Positions 38,186 through 47,004 of a DNA stretch of 64,000 nt are shown in pieces (position 1 is the first letter of the stretch; each line of letters begins with the position of its first letter). The position numbers and the translations under genes were made by a program. The DNA lies in NCBI RefSeq assembly GCF_900573885.1, contig NZ_UPSE01000453.1, positions 372,001 to 436,000 of the forward strand, given 5' to 3'. The notes beneath the pieces were generated by a model. The model was not told the origin of the DNA. It saw only the letters and a list, made by a program, of their open reading frames with translations, and did not search any database. This DNA is from Pseudomonas viridiflava (GTDB lineage Bacteria; Pseudomonadota; Gammaproteobacteria; Pseudomonadales; Pseudomonadaceae).

Positions 38186-39565
38186 ATGATCAAAGACCCG
38201 TTCCAACGCCTCGGCCTCGACCGCGAAGTGCTCACCGTCAGCCAACTCAACGGCCGCGCGCGCGTGCTGCTGGAAGATGTGTTCAGCAATATCTGGGTCG
38301 AAGGCGAAATATCCAACCTGGCCAAGCCCGCTTCCGGCCATGTGTATTTCACCCTTAAAGACAGCAATGCCCAGGTTCGTTGCGCGCTGTTCCGGCAGAA
38401 CGCCGCTCGCGTTCGCCAGGCCTTGCGCGACGGTTTGGCGGTCAAGGTACGCGGCAAGGTCTCCTTGTTTGAAGGCCGCGGCGATTACCAGCTGATTCTC
38501 GACAGCGTGGAACCGGCTGGCGACGGGGCGCTGCGTCTGGCCTTTGACGCGCTGAAGGAAAAGCTCAGCAACGAAGGCCTGTTCTCAGCCGAGAATAAAG
38601 TGCCCCTGCCCGCTCACCCGCAACGCATCGGCATTGTCAGCTCGCCGACCGGCGCGGTGATCCGCGACATCATCAGCGTGTTCAGTCGCCGGGCGCCGCA
38701 CATTCAGCTGACGCTGATTCCCACTGCCGTGCAAGGCCGCGAAGCCACCGGGCAGATTGTGCGCGCGCTGCAACTGGCCGACCGGCGCGGCTTCGACGCG
38801 TTGATTCTGGCCCGAGGCGGCGGCTCGCTGGAGGACCTCTGGTGCTTTAACGAAGAACTGGTGGCGCGCGCCATTGCCGCCTGCGAAACGCCGATCATCA
38901 GCGCCGTTGGCCATGAAACCGATGTGTCGATCAGCGACTTCGTCGCCGACGTTCGCGCCCCAACGCCTTCAGCCGCTGCAGAATTACTGGCGCCCGACGC
39001 CAACGAGCTGGTGCAACGCTTGACCAGCCTGCACCGCCGCCTGGTAATGCGCATGCACAATCGCATCGAGCGCGAACGCCTGCGCCTGGACGGCATCAGC
39101 CGCCGCCTGCGCCACCCCGGCGAGCGCCTGCGCCAGCAAGCACAACGGCTGGATGACCTGGACATGCGCCTGCGCCGCGCCTTCGTCACTCATCGGCAAA
39201 ATTGCCAGGACCGGCTTATCCGCCTGGACATGCGCCTGGCTGCGCAACACCCCGGCCGCGCGCTGGCCTTGTTGCGTCAACGCCTGGACGGTCTCAACGA
39301 ACGTTTGCCCCGCGCCATGCGCGAAGCGCTGAAAGACCGTCGTCAGCAACTGCACAGCCAGGCGCAAACGCTCAACGCCATCAGCCCACTGGCCACGCTC
39401 GGCCGCGGCTACAGCATTCTGCTCGACGACAAAGGCCACGCCATTCGCAATGCCGCGCAAACCAAACCCGGCCAACGCCTCAAGGCGCGCCTGGGCGAAG
39501 GCGAGCTCGACGTGCGCGTAGAAGATAACCACCTGACCCCGGTGACCTTGTCACTGCTGGACTGA
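38186..39565 (+). CDS. xseA: Exodeoxyribonuclease VII large subunit
   Basis: A 459-residue nuclease subunit that with XseB degrades single-stranded DNA. An N-terminal OB-fold (VWVEGE-like region IWVEGEISNLAKPASGHVYF, about 36-55) precedes the catalytic domain (RIGIVSSPTGAVIRDI, LARGGGSLEDLWCFN, VGHETDVSISDFVAD), and a long coiled-coil/helical region of Arg-rich repeats ends with LATLGRGYSIL. The ATG at 38186 (MIKDPFQRLGLD) gives the family length; an ATG 9 bases upstream is possible. xseB is not adjacent. Confidence 0.96.
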   Translation: MIKDPFQRLGLDREVLTVSQLNGRARVLLEDVFSNIWVEGEISNLAKPASGHVYFTLKDSNAQVRCALFRQNAARVRQALRDGLAVKVRGKVSLFEGRGDYQLILDSVEPAGDGALRLAFDALKEKLSNEGLFSAENKVPLPAHPQRIGIVSSPTGAVIRDIISVFSRRAPHIQLTLIPTAVQGREATGQIVRALQLADRRGFDALILARGGGSLEDLWCFNEELVARAIAACETPIISAVGHETDVSISDFVADVRAPTPSAAAELLAPDANELVQRLTSLHRRLVMRMHNRIERERLRLDGISRRLRHPGERLRQQAQRLDDLDMRLRRAFVTHRQNCQDRLIRLDMRLAAQHPGRALALLRQRLDGLNERLPRAMREALKDRRQQLHSQAQTLNAISPLATLGRGYSILLDDKGHAIRNAAQTKPGQRLKARLGEGELDVRVEDNHLTPVTLSLLD

Positions 39566-39592
39566 CTTCCCACTCTTTATTCAGGCTTGCCC

Positions 39593-40423
39593 ATGCGCGC
39601 TGTGCTGTTCTGCTTGTTCTGCCTCGCCCTCCCCGCCCATGCCGACAGTTACATCAGTCGCTTGCTGAACAAGCCGGTGCCCGGCGGCGTGGCAGTTATC
39701 GACCTGGGCGCAACCAACGGCACGCCCACGGCGACGTACCAAGGCAAACCGGTGCTGGTGGTGAATGAGCAAGGGAAGCGCTGGCTGGCCATTGTCGGCG
39801 TGCCGCTGACCAGCAAAGCCGGCGCACAGAATGTGGTCGCCAAAGATGCAAGCGGCAGCCGCACGCTGAGTTTCAGCGTTGGCAGCAAGCGTTACGCCGA
39901 GCAGCGCATCACCTTGAAAAACCAGCGCCAGGTCAACCCGAACCCGGCAGACCTCAAGCGCATCGAGCGCGAACTGGCCGAGCAAACCCGCGCCTATCAA
40001 ACATTCAGCCCCGGCACGCCAAGCAACCTGCTGCTCGACAAACCGGTGAACGGCCCACTCTCCAGCCGTTTCGGCGTGCGGCGCTTTTTCAATGGCGAAG
40101 AACGCAACCCGCACTCCGGCCTCGACTTCGCGGTGGGCGCCGGCACGCCGATCAAAACCCCGGCGGCGGGCAAGGTCATTCTGATCGGCAACTATTTCTT
40201 TAACGGCAATACGGTATTTGTCGACCACGGCCAGGGCTTTATCAGCATGTTCTGCCATATGTCGAAAATCGACGTAAAGCTCGGGCAGGTGCTGGCGCGT
40301 GGCGGCGTAGTAGGCAAGGTGGGCGCCACCGGCCGCGCAACGGGGCCGCATATGCACTGGAACGTCAGCTTGAATGATGTACGCGTCGACCCGGCCATTT
40401 TCATCGGCAAGTTCGAGCCGTAA
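39593..40423 (+). CDS. M23 family peptidoglycan metallopeptidase
   Basis: A 276-residue exported endopeptidase-type protein. The signal peptide is MRAVLFCLFCLALPAHA. A N-terminal domain of about 130 residues (VIDLGATNGTPTATYQGKPV region) precedes the LytM/M23 domain with zinc ligands in HSGLDFAVGAGTP (His and Asp, about 172-176) and HMHWN (about 254-258). All M23 ligands are present, so it is probably active on peptide cross-links, unlike EnvC/NlpD-type degenerate activators. It follows xseA by 27 bases and is probably co-transcribed. Confidence 0.92.
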   Translation: MRAVLFCLFCLALPAHADSYISRLLNKPVPGGVAVIDLGATNGTPTATYQGKPVLVVNEQGKRWLAIVGVPLTSKAGAQNVVAKDASGSRTLSFSVGSKRYAEQRITLKNQRQVNPNPADLKRIERELAEQTRAYQTFSPGTPSNLLLDKPVNGPLSSRFGVRRFFNGEERNPHSGLDFAVGAGTPIKTPAAGKVILIGNYFFNGNTVFVDHGQGFISMFCHMSKIDVKLGQVLARGGVVGKVGATGRATGPHMHWNVSLNDVRVDPAIFIGKFEP

Positions 40424-40445
40424 TCCCACCCCATCTGTTCGGGCC

Positions 40446-40476
40446 GTAGGTTGGGTTGAACGAAGTGAAGCCCAAC
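40446..40476. repeat. GTAGGTTGGG-type inverted repeat, short copy 2
   Basis: GTAGGTTGGGTTGAACGAAG followed by TGAAGCCCAAC: a short form of the element at 21413-21491, placed between the M23 and MscS genes, which share a strand. Confidence 0.6.
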
Positions 40477-40498
40477 AACCCGCTGACACAGGAAGACG

Positions 40499-41764
40499 AT
40501 GCACATGCAACAGCACTACGAAACCGCCGTGCAGTGGCTGGAACGCTTTCCCTATCTGTACAACCTGCTGGCCCTGGTGCTGCTGCTATTTGCCGCCTGG
40601 CTGGCGAACTGGTTGATCAAGCGCGTACTGGTGCGCGGCTTCTATCGAATGCTGCGCGCCACTCACTTGGGGCAGGACAGAGCCCTGGCGCGTTCGCACA
40701 TCATTTCCCGCCTGGCCAATGTGGTGCCGGCGCTGATTCTGGCCAGCGGCATCGAGCTGATTCCCGACCTGCCAAAAGCTGTCATTACCGTCACGCGCAA
40801 CGTGTGCGGCGCGTTTATCGTGCTGACCCTGGCGCTGGCCATAAGCGGCGCACTGACCCTGGCGAACTCCTTTTACGAGCGCCGCCCCGACGCCCACTTG
40901 CGGCCGATCAAGGGCTACTTCCAGATCGTCAAAATCGCCATTTACGTGATCGCCACGGTGCTGATGATCGCCACGCTGGTCGATCGCTCGCCATTGATTC
41001 TGCTCTCCGGCCTGGGCGCCATGGCCGCCGTGCTGATTCTGATTTTCCAGGACACCCTGCTCTCGCTGGTGGCCAGCGTGCAGATTTCCTCAAACGACAT
41101 CGTGCGCGTCGGCGACTGGATTGAAATGCCGCAACTGAACGCGGACGGCGACGTGATCGACATCGCGCTGCACACCATCAAGGTGCAGAACTGGGACAAA
41201 ACCATCACCACCATTCCCACCAAACGCTTTATCACCGACTCGTTCAAAAACTGGCGCGGCATGCAGGAAGCCGGTGGGCGGCGCATCAAGCGCAGCCTGC
41301 ATCTGGACCAGAACAGCGTGCACTTCCTGAGCCCCGAGGAAATCGACCACCTGCGCCAGTTCAAGCTGCTGGCGCCCTACCTGAAAAGCAAAGAAAGCGA
41401 GCTGTTGAGCTGGAACAGTCAACTGGAGGAACCGGTGCGGGTGGCCGTGAATACCCGGCGTGTAACCAACATCGGCACCTTTCGCGCCTATGTCGAAAAC
41501 TACCTGCGCCAGCACCAAGGCATTCGCCAGGACATGACCCTGCTGGTGCGCCAGCTGGGCCCGCTCGCCGACGGCTTGCCGCTCGAGCTGTATTGCTTCA
41601 CCAACACCACCGCCTGGGTGGCGTACGAAGCTATTCAGTCCGACATCTTCGACCACATGCTGGCGATTCTTCCGGAGTTCGGTCTGCGCGTGTTCCAGCA
41701 CCCGAGCGGCGCGGATATGCGCGCGTACCAGGCCGCCCTCAGCGACCACCAAAGCGCGGGGTGA
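40499..41764 (+). CDS. Mechanosensitive ion channel, MscS superfamily (YbdG-like)
   Basis: A 421-residue inner-membrane channel. Five hydrophobic segments lie in the first about 200 residues. The pore-lining segment and beta domain follow: LSGLGAMAAVLILIFQDTLL, then VRVGDWIEMPQLNADGDVID and TIPTKRFITDSFKNW. A large cytoplasmic C-terminal domain follows. The YbdG type opens on hypo-osmotic shock with low conductance. ATG at 40499 has an AGGA site 6-7 bases upstream. Confidence 0.92.
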   Translation: MHMQQHYETAVQWLERFPYLYNLLALVLLLFAAWLANWLIKRVLVRGFYRMLRATHLGQDRALARSHIISRLANVVPALILASGIELIPDLPKAVITVTRNVCGAFIVLTLALAISGALTLANSFYERRPDAHLRPIKGYFQIVKIAIYVIATVLMIATLVDRSPLILLSGLGAMAAVLILIFQDTLLSLVASVQISSNDIVRVGDWIEMPQLNADGDVIDIALHTIKVQNWDKTITTIPTKRFITDSFKNWRGMQEAGGRRIKRSLHLDQNSVHFLSPEEIDHLRQFKLLAPYLKSKESELLSWNSQLEEPVRVAVNTRRVTNIGTFRAYVENYLRQHQGIRQDMTLLVRQLGPLADGLPLELYCFTNTTAWVAYEAIQSDIFDHMLAILPEFGLRVFQHPSGADMRAYQAALSDHQSAG

Positions 41765-41885
41765 GCCAGGCGCAAACCCGGCACATCCGGCGTGCGCAAT
41801 ATTTGCGAAACAAGGGCGCCTGCCGCACAACTTTATTTCGCCAATCGCAGCGCTGCGCTACGAATCACCAAATTTCGAGCGCCCG

Positions 41886-41914
41886 TTGCCATATTCAGCT
41901 CAAGTGAATAGGGT
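41886..41914 (+). promoter_or_regulatory. Candidate leuA promoter with start point at the leader AUG
   Basis: TTGCCA, a 17-base spacer, then TAGGGT. The expected start point (about 41921-41922) coincides with the ATG of the small leader ORF, which would make that ORF leaderless. The boxes are moderate matches. Confidence 0.4.
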
Positions 41915-41921
41915 TAACCGC

Positions 41922-41999
41922 ATGAAAACGCCCCACACCCTCATTCTGCTACGCCAACACGCCTGCCTGTGCCTGGTCAGTCCGCGACTGCAAAGCTGA
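41922..41999 (+). CDS. Candidate leuA leader peptide, 25 aa, Leu-rich
   Basis: ATG to TGA, 25 codons. It begins [17 protein letters not shown] and ends LVSPRLQS. Six of 25 residues are Leu, plus one Ile and one Val; one Leu codon is the rare CTA, adjacent to CTG. It ends 89 bases before leuA. Leucine-rich leader peptides upstream of leuA control expression by ribosome stalling in enteric bacteria. Here no U-tailed terminator was seen after it (only a GGCCA/TGGCC hairpin at 42049-42066), so if it is regulatory the mechanism differs. Existence and function are inferred from content and position. Confidence 0.5.
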   Translation: MKTPHTLILLRQHACLCLVSPRLQS

Positions 42000-42088
42000 C
42001 TGCTCACCTCGCCGCGCTACGCTGTTATAGAAATCAAATATCTCGGTCGGCCACCCTCACCTGGCCACGCTTCGTAAAGGACTTCGCC

Positions 42089-43765
42089 ATGAGCATGCTC
42101 AAAGACCCATCACACAAATACCGCGCCTTCACCCCGATCAACATTCCCGACCGCACCTGGCCGAGCAAGGTGATCGACAAGGCGCCGATCTGGCTGAGTA
42201 CCGACCTGCGCGATGGCAACCAGTCGCTGATCGAGCCGATGGATGCCGACAAGAAAATGCGCTTCTTCAAAACCCTGCTGGCCGTGGGTTTGAAGGAAAT
42301 TGAAGTGGGCTTTCCATCCGCCTCGCAAACCGATTTCGACTTTGTGCGTGAGCTGATCGAAGGCGGCCATATTCCGGACGACGTGACCATTCAGGTGCTC
42401 ACCCAGGCCCGTGAAGACCTGATCGAGCGCACCTTCGAATCGCTCAAAGGCGCCAGGAAAGCCATCGTTCACTACTACAACGCTTGCGCGCCGAGCTTCC
42501 GCCGCATCGTCTTCAACCAGGACAAGAACGGCGTAAAAGAAATTGCCGTGAACGCCGGCCAGATCATCAAGCGCCTCGCCGACGCCGCGCCGGAAACCCA
42601 ATGGGGTTTCGAGTATTCGCCGGAAGTGTTCAGCTCCACTGAAATCGATTTCTCGGTCGAGGTGTGCAACGCGGTGATCGCCGTGTTCCAGCCAACCCCG
42701 GCCAAGCCGCTGATTCTCAACCTGCCGGCGACCATCGAAAACGCCACGCCGAACAACTATGCCGACCAGATTGAATGGTTCTGCCGCCATGTCGATCGCC
42801 GCGACAGCGTGCTGATCAGCCTGCACACCCACAACGACCGTGGCACCGGCGTGGCCGCCACCGAACTGGGCCTGATGGCCGGCGCCGACCGCGTGGAAGG
42901 CTGCCTGTTCGGCAATGGCGAGCGCACCGGTAACGTGTGCCTGGTGACCGTCGCCCTGAACCTTTACACGCAGGGCATCGACCCGCAGTTGGACTTCTCC
43001 GACATCGACACCGTGCGCAAGGTGGTCGAAGACTGCAACCAGTTGCCCGTGCACCCGCGCCACCCGTACGTGGGCGACTTGGTCCACACGGCGTTCTCCG
43101 GCTCGCACCAGGACGCCATCCGCAAAGGCTTCTCCCAGCAGAAAGAAGACGGCGTGTGGGAAGTGCCGTACTTGCCAATCGACCCGGCCGACATCGGTCG
43201 CAGCTACGAAGCGGTGATTCGCGTCAACAGCCAGTCCGGCAAGGGCGGCATCACCTTCCTGCTCGAACAGGAATACGGCATCAGCTTGCCGCGTCGCATG
43301 CAGATTGAATTCAGCCAGGTTGTGCAGAAAGAAACCGACCGCCTCGGCCTGGAGATGACTGCCGAGCAGATCTACAGCCTATTGCAGAACGAGTACTTGC
43401 AGGCCGCCAGTCCGTACGCCCTGAAAAGCCATCGCTTGCAGGAAGAAAACGGCATCTGCAACGTGGACGTCGACGTCACTGTCAGCGGCGAACTGCGCCG
43501 CAAACACGGCACCGGCAAAGGCCCGCTGGAAGCGCTGGTTGCTGCCTTGCCGCAGAACCTGGAAATCATCGACTACCACGAACACGCCATCGGCGCGGGC
43601 GCCAATGCCAAAGCGGCGGCCTACATCGAAGTTCGCCTGAACGGCGGGCGTCCGGTGTTTGGGGTTGGCATTGATGAAAACATCACCACGGCCAGCTTCC
43701 GCGCCTTGTTCAGCGCGTTGAACCGCGCGTTGAAGCAGGCTGAGGAAAGTACGCAGGCGGCTTGA
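42089..43765 (+). CDS. leuA: 2-isopropylmalate synthase
   Basis: A 558-residue enzyme condensing acetyl-CoA with 2-ketoisovalerate, the first step of leucine synthesis. It is the long LeuA type. The HMGL-like barrel carries [15 protein letters not shown] and the metal site [11 protein letters not shown]; the C-terminal allosteric domain (about 430-550) includes [20 protein letters not shown] (quoted to its limit) and ends with [13 protein letters not shown]. The ATG at 42089 has AAGGA upstream and matches the family start MSMLKDPS; the frame remains open further upstream. Confidence 0.97.
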   Translation: MSMLKDPSHKYRAFTPINIPDRTWPSKVIDKAPIWLSTDLRDGNQSLIEPMDADKKMRFFKTLLAVGLKEIEVGFPSASQTDFDFVRELIEGGHIPDDVTIQVLTQAREDLIERTFESLKGARKAIVHYYNACAPSFRRIVFNQDKNGVKEIAVNAGQIIKRLADAAPETQWGFEYSPEVFSSTEIDFSVEVCNAVIAVFQPTPAKPLILNLPATIENATPNNYADQIEWFCRHVDRRDSVLISLHTHNDRGTGVAATELGLMAGADRVEGCLFGNGERTGNVCLVTVALNLYTQGIDPQLDFSDIDTVRKVVEDCNQLPVHPRHPYVGDLVHTAFSGSHQDAIRKGFSQQKEDGVWEVPYLPIDPADIGRSYEAVIRVNSQSGKGGITFLLEQEYGISLPRRMQIEFSQVVQKETDRLGLEMTAEQIYSLLQNEYLQAASPYALKSHRLQEENGICNVDVDVTVSGELRRKHGTGKGPLEALVAALPQNLEIIDYHEHAIGAGANAKAAAYIEVRLNGGRPVFGVGIDENITTASFRALFSALNRALKQAEESTQAA

Positions 43766-43786
43766 TGCGTTGCGGTAATTGCCAAA

Positions 43787-43811
43787 GGGCGCCTGATGGG
43801 CGCCCTTTTTT
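43787..43811 (+). terminator. leuA terminator
   Basis: GGGCGCC pairs with GGCGCCC around TGATG, followed by six T. It lies about 22 bases past the leuA stop. Confidence 0.92.
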
Positions 43812-43871
43812 ATGGCCTTTGGAAACTGCGAAACAACGGCTGATGCGCTTCCTTTGGCGCGCCTTCTTCGA

Positions 43872-44205
43872 CCCACCACCGTCACCCCCGCGAAGGCGGG
43901 GGTCCAGTATCGTTCAGGAGAGCGGCGATCCCCCCGATAGACTGGATCCCGAATCGTCGGACCGCCGCGTGCGCGAGGATGACGGTGGGTGTAACCGAGA
44001 GGTGCGTCTCTGACTTGACGAGGTCCTCGCCCCCACCACCGTCACCCTCGCGAACGCGGGGGTCCAGTATCGGTCAGGAGAGCGGCGATCCATCCGATAG
44101 ACTGGATCCCGAATCGTCGGACCGCCGCGTGCGCGAGGATGACGGTGGGTGTAACCGAGAGGTGCGTCCCTGACATAACGATGTCTTCTTCCCCACCGCC
44201 GTCAC
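43872..44205. repeat. Tandem inverted-repeat element, two full 118-bp units plus a left-end fragment, period 160
   Basis: Each unit begins CCCACCACCGTCACC and ends GATGACGGTGGG, so the ends are inverted repeats. Inside, GTCCAGTATCG and CGATAGACTGGATC form a second inverted pair. Units lie at 43872-43989 and 44032-44149, each followed by about 42 bp of shared spacer (GTAACCGAGAGGTGCGT). A third left end starts at 44192, exactly 160 bases on. With the two neighbouring terminators this fills the 492-base gap between leuA and the next gene; no coding sequence is seen. Confidence 0.88.
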
Positions 44206-44213
44206 CAACCAAC

Positions 44214-44240
44214 AAAAAGCCCCGCCGAAGCGGGGCTTTT
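44214..44240 (-). terminator. Terminator of the coiled-coil membrane protein gene
   Basis: On the minus strand AAAAGCCCCGC-ttc-GGCGGGGCTTTTT, about 18 bases past the stop at 44258. Confidence 0.92.
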
Positions 44241-44257
44241 GGTCACCTCAAATACCC

Positions 44258-45094
44258 TTATTGCCGCGCATTCAACTGCTGTTGCAGATTCTGCACCTGC
44301 GCCTGCAGCGTGCTGATATTGCGCGTCATCTGCGCACGGAAGGCGTCGAATTCGCTGGTGTTGGCGCTCGCTGCGGCCGGGCGGTTTTCCTGTTCGCTTT
44401 TCAGCACCAGCAAGTCTTGCTCGAGGCGGCCAATTGCGACATTCGGGTTGCCCTGTTTTTTCAGCGCGTCGATGTCAGCACTGAAGCTTTTCAGTTGCGC
44501 GTCGATTTTGCTGGTGTCGCCTTGCGCTGCCTTGAGCGCGGCCTGGTCGGCGGCCACGGTTTTCAGTTTGCCGTCGAACTGCGCGGTGGTGTCTTGCTGG
44601 GCCTTCAGGTCGGCAGCAACTTGCTCCATACGCTTGCTCTGGTCGCCCTGCTTGCTGTTCAGCGTTTGCAGCTGTCTGGTCAGGTCGGCGACTTTGCTTT
44701 CCAGCCCTTTCACCTGCAAACGCAGCGCTTCGCTGCCGCTGGTGACGTTGGATTCAGTGGCCACCACCTTGCCCGAAATATCCTGAATACGACCGGCAGC
44801 GTCCTCGCTGATGCGGGCGAAGCTTTCTTGCGTGGCGACCAGTTGCTGGCTCATCAGATCGATTTGCTGGTGGCTCCACCAGCCCAGGCCGCCGAAGGCG
44901 ATCATCAACGCGGCGATCAGCGTCCACAACGGCGCGGTGCTCGGGGTTTTGGTCTTGGCGGGAGGGCCTGCATAGCCACGATCAAGCGGCGCGTGGCGGC
45001 CGTGATCGTGGTGGTCGGCGGGGAAATCGTGGTCGCGTGCGTCAGTGGTCAGGCTGGGAACGTTGTCCAGTTCATCGAGAGCGTCGTTACGCAT
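44258..45094 (-). CDS. Single-pass membrane protein with long periplasmic coiled coil
   Basis: A 278-residue protein of unknown role. The N-terminal about 50 residues are polar, acidic and His-rich (DHDFPADHHDHGRH). One TM helix follows at about 55-72 (LWTLIAALMIAFGGLGWW), then about 200 residues of heptad-rich coiled coil (QLVATQESFARISEDAAGRI, LQVKGLESKVADLTRQLQTL, QAQVQNLQQQLNARQ). The topology is N-in, C-out. Similar proteins in Pseudomonas are often mislabelled as ATPase, but there is no nucleotide motif. The His-rich tail could bind metal, which is a guess. It is divergent from the 87-aa gene. Confidence 0.8.
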   Translation of the reverse strand: MRNDALDELDNVPSLTTDARDHDFPADHHDHGRHAPLDRGYAGPPAKTKTPSTAPLWTLIAALMIAFGGLGWWSHQQIDLMSQQLVATQESFARISEDAAGRIQDISGKVVATESNVTSGSEALRLQVKGLESKVADLTRQLQTLNSKQGDQSKRMEQVAADLKAQQDTTAQFDGKLKTVAADQAALKAAQGDTSKIDAQLKSFSADIDALKKQGNPNVAIGRLEQDLLVLKSEQENRPAAASANTSEFDAFRAQMTRNISTLQAQVQNLQQQLNARQ

Positions 45095-45260
45095 GGGTCA
45101 ACCTTTTGGGCACGCAGTGAATAATCGGAGCGACAAGGGGCGCAGTATACCGAGCGCAGCGGTGGTGCCCAATGGGGCATAACGCACCGCCGCCGCGCAT
45201 GTAAAGCTGCCGAGACACCCATCGACCGCCCGCAAGCCCCCCAGTTCCGGGTTTTGTGAA

Positions 45261-45277
45261 CTGGTACAGCATTTGCT
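45261..45277 (+). promoter_or_regulatory. Sigma-54-type promoter with overlapping palindrome
   Basis: CTGGTACAGCATTTGCT fits the RpoN -24/-12 pattern: GG (45263-45264) and GC (45275-45276) separated by 10 bases, 14 of 16 consensus positions by hand count. A palindrome CCAGTTC-N10-GAACTGG (45241-45264) overlaps the -24 box. The start would be near 45288, giving a 150-base leader to the 87-aa gene. That leader has a GAATAACC ... GGTTATTC inverted repeat (45306-45356). The whole 45095-45438 gap (344 bases) holds no other recognised feature. Confidence 0.6.
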
Positions 45278-45438
45278 ATTACCCGAATGCTCGCCAGCGA
45301 GCGGCGAATAACCTTGCGCCCAGACCGGCCCAAGCCGGCAAGAACGCGGGTTATTCAGACCGGAAAACACTGCCCGACCAGCACACGTTTTCACACCCAG
45401 GCTCCGCTTCGGCCTTGGGTTAACGGGGGAGAAACACA

Positions 45439-45702
45439 ATGGAACTGACCAAATCCGTACTCGATTGCATGCAAACACTGCGGCGCCGCCTGCGTCAGGA
45501 ACAACAGGTTGACGTGCGCCTCAGCCAGCCCGACGCCATCATGTGCATGTTGGTGGCCTGCGCGGCCTCCGATAACGAACAAACTCGCGAGATGGGCCAC
45601 ACGCTCAGTGAGCTGACCGCCATTCGCCTCGCGCCGCCACCACTGAGCGAAGCCGAACTGGTCGCCAAGTACACCCGCTACGCCGGCCCGCTACGGGGCT
45701 GA
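45439..45702 (+). CDS. Uncharacterised 87-aa protein
   Basis: I do not recognise a named family. MELTKSVLDCMQTLRRRLRQ starts an amphipathic helical protein with no TM segment or signal peptide. It ends VAKYTRYAGPLRG. Two cysteines (10 and about 35) are not in a metal pattern. The start follows GGGGGAG at a good distance. The notable feature is upstream: a sigma-54-type promoter, which would tie expression to nitrogen, flagellar or carbon signals and an unknown enhancer-binding protein. It is convergent with the SDR gene (10 bp apart). Confidence 0.7.
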   Translation: MELTKSVLDCMQTLRRRLRQEQQVDVRLSQPDAIMCMLVACAASDNEQTREMGHTLSELTAIRLAPPPLSEAELVAKYTRYAGPLRG

Positions 45703-45712
45703 CACAACGGGC

Positions 45713-46711
45713 TTAGCGAGCGCCTTCGCCGACCACTTTCCACCAGGTGCAAAACTCGTCGAGCGCGGTCCAGATGGACGTCTGCGGCGCGTAGTCGAGC
45801 CCGTGCCGGGCGCGGCTGATGTCGAGGGAAAAGTCTTTCGACATCACCGCTACGCCCAGGCGAAACAGGCTCGGCTGCGGCCGGCCCGGCAGCAGTTTGC
45901 ACAGGGTTTCGTTAACGGTGGCCGCCGCATACGCCAGACCCACAGGTACATGTTTGGTCACCGGCGGCAGGTCGAGCTGGCGCAGCACGTAATTGACCAC
46001 ATCCCACAGTGGCACCGGCTCGCCGTTGCTGATGTTGTACACCTTGCCCAGCGCCGGCCCACCGGCCAGCAGGCTGCTGAACAGCGCCTCATTGAGGTTG
46101 TGCATGCTGGTGAAATCGACGCGGTTCAGGCCGTTGCCGATGATCGCCAGACGGCCTTTGCGCTGCATTTCGATCAAGCGCGGGAAGATGCTGGTGTCGC
46201 CTGCACCGGTGACGAAGCGAGGACGCAGGGCGATCACTTCCAGGCCGAACTCCTGCGCCGCCATCACCTCCTGTTCGGCGATGAATTTGGTTCCGCCGTA
46301 ATGGTCGACGAACTTCTTCGGTACCTGTTCTTCGGTGAGGCCGATATGGGACTTGCCGTCGAAGTACACCGAAGGCGAAGACAGATGCACCAGGCGCTGC
46401 ACCTTCTGGCCGAGGCAGGCTTCGATTACGTTCTGGGTCAGCACCACGTTGCCGTTGTAGAAATGCTCACGGCGGCCCCAGGTGCCGACGGCGCCGGCGC
46501 AGTGCACGACCATGTCCACGTCGTGGCAGAGGCTGCGCACCAGGCTCGGGTCGCTGAGGTCGCCCTGCACAAATTCGGCGCCGCGCTTGATCAGATGCTC
46601 CACCGCTTCCGGGCGACGGCCGTTGATACGCACCGCCAGGCCCTGCTCCAACGCAAAGCGGGCGAAGCGGCCGCCAATAAAGCCACTTGCCCCGGTCACC
46701 AGAATCTTCAT
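45713..46711 (-). CDS. NAD-dependent epimerase/dehydratase (extended SDR, 3-beta-HSD-like)
   Basis: A 332-residue extended short-chain dehydrogenase. The nucleotide motif VTGASGFIGGRFA lies at residues 5-17, DLSDPSLVRSLCHDVDMVVHCAGAVG (quoted in part, DMVVHCAG) gives the next block, and the active site is Tyr-x3-Lys in HYGGTKFIAE. It resembles the 3-beta-hydroxysteroid dehydrogenase/NAD(P)H steroid-like group, in which many bacterial members act on sugars or sterol-like lipids. No pathway genes adjoin. The ATG at 46711 gives the normal Rossmann start. Confidence 0.88.
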   Translation of the reverse strand: MKILVTGASGFIGGRFARFALEQGLAVRINGRRPEAVEHLIKRGAEFVQGDLSDPSLVRSLCHDVDMVVHCAGAVGTWGRREHFYNGNVVLTQNVIEACLGQKVQRLVHLSSPSVYFDGKSHIGLTEEQVPKKFVDHYGGTKFIAEQEVMAAQEFGLEVIALRPRFVTGAGDTSIFPRLIEMQRKGRLAIIGNGLNRVDFTSMHNLNEALFSSLLAGGPALGKVYNISNGEPVPLWDVVNYVLRQLDLPPVTKHVPVGLAYAAATVNETLCKLLPGRPQPSLFRLGVAVMSKDFSLDISRARHGLDYAPQTSIWTALDEFCTWWKVVGEGAR

Positions 46712-47004
46712 TCGTCTACCGCCATGGTTTTTGTAATGGCGGTGACTGTAGCAAGCACAGCGGACCGGCGCTGTGACCTGTAGAGCCAAGCTTCTGGCTT
46801 GGCACCTGCCCTGGCGCACCTGATCAACATGAGCATCACGCTGCGCGTCTGCTACTGATTTCCGAACGCAAGCTGCGGTGCTTCGAGTCCTCTGGCGGAA
46901 AGCTCAGACGCTCAAAGCCGAAGCAGGCGCTTTAGACCCACGCCTTCCTCGCCCAATGTTTCCACTGCTTCAAACCCCCACACAATCGAGAAAGGAACGT
47001 AACC

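Noticed and set aside
45288..45438. CrcZ-like catabolite-control sRNA behind the sigma-54 promoter
   Set aside because: The repeated AAnAAnAA-type Hfq/Crc motifs and a terminator are missing.
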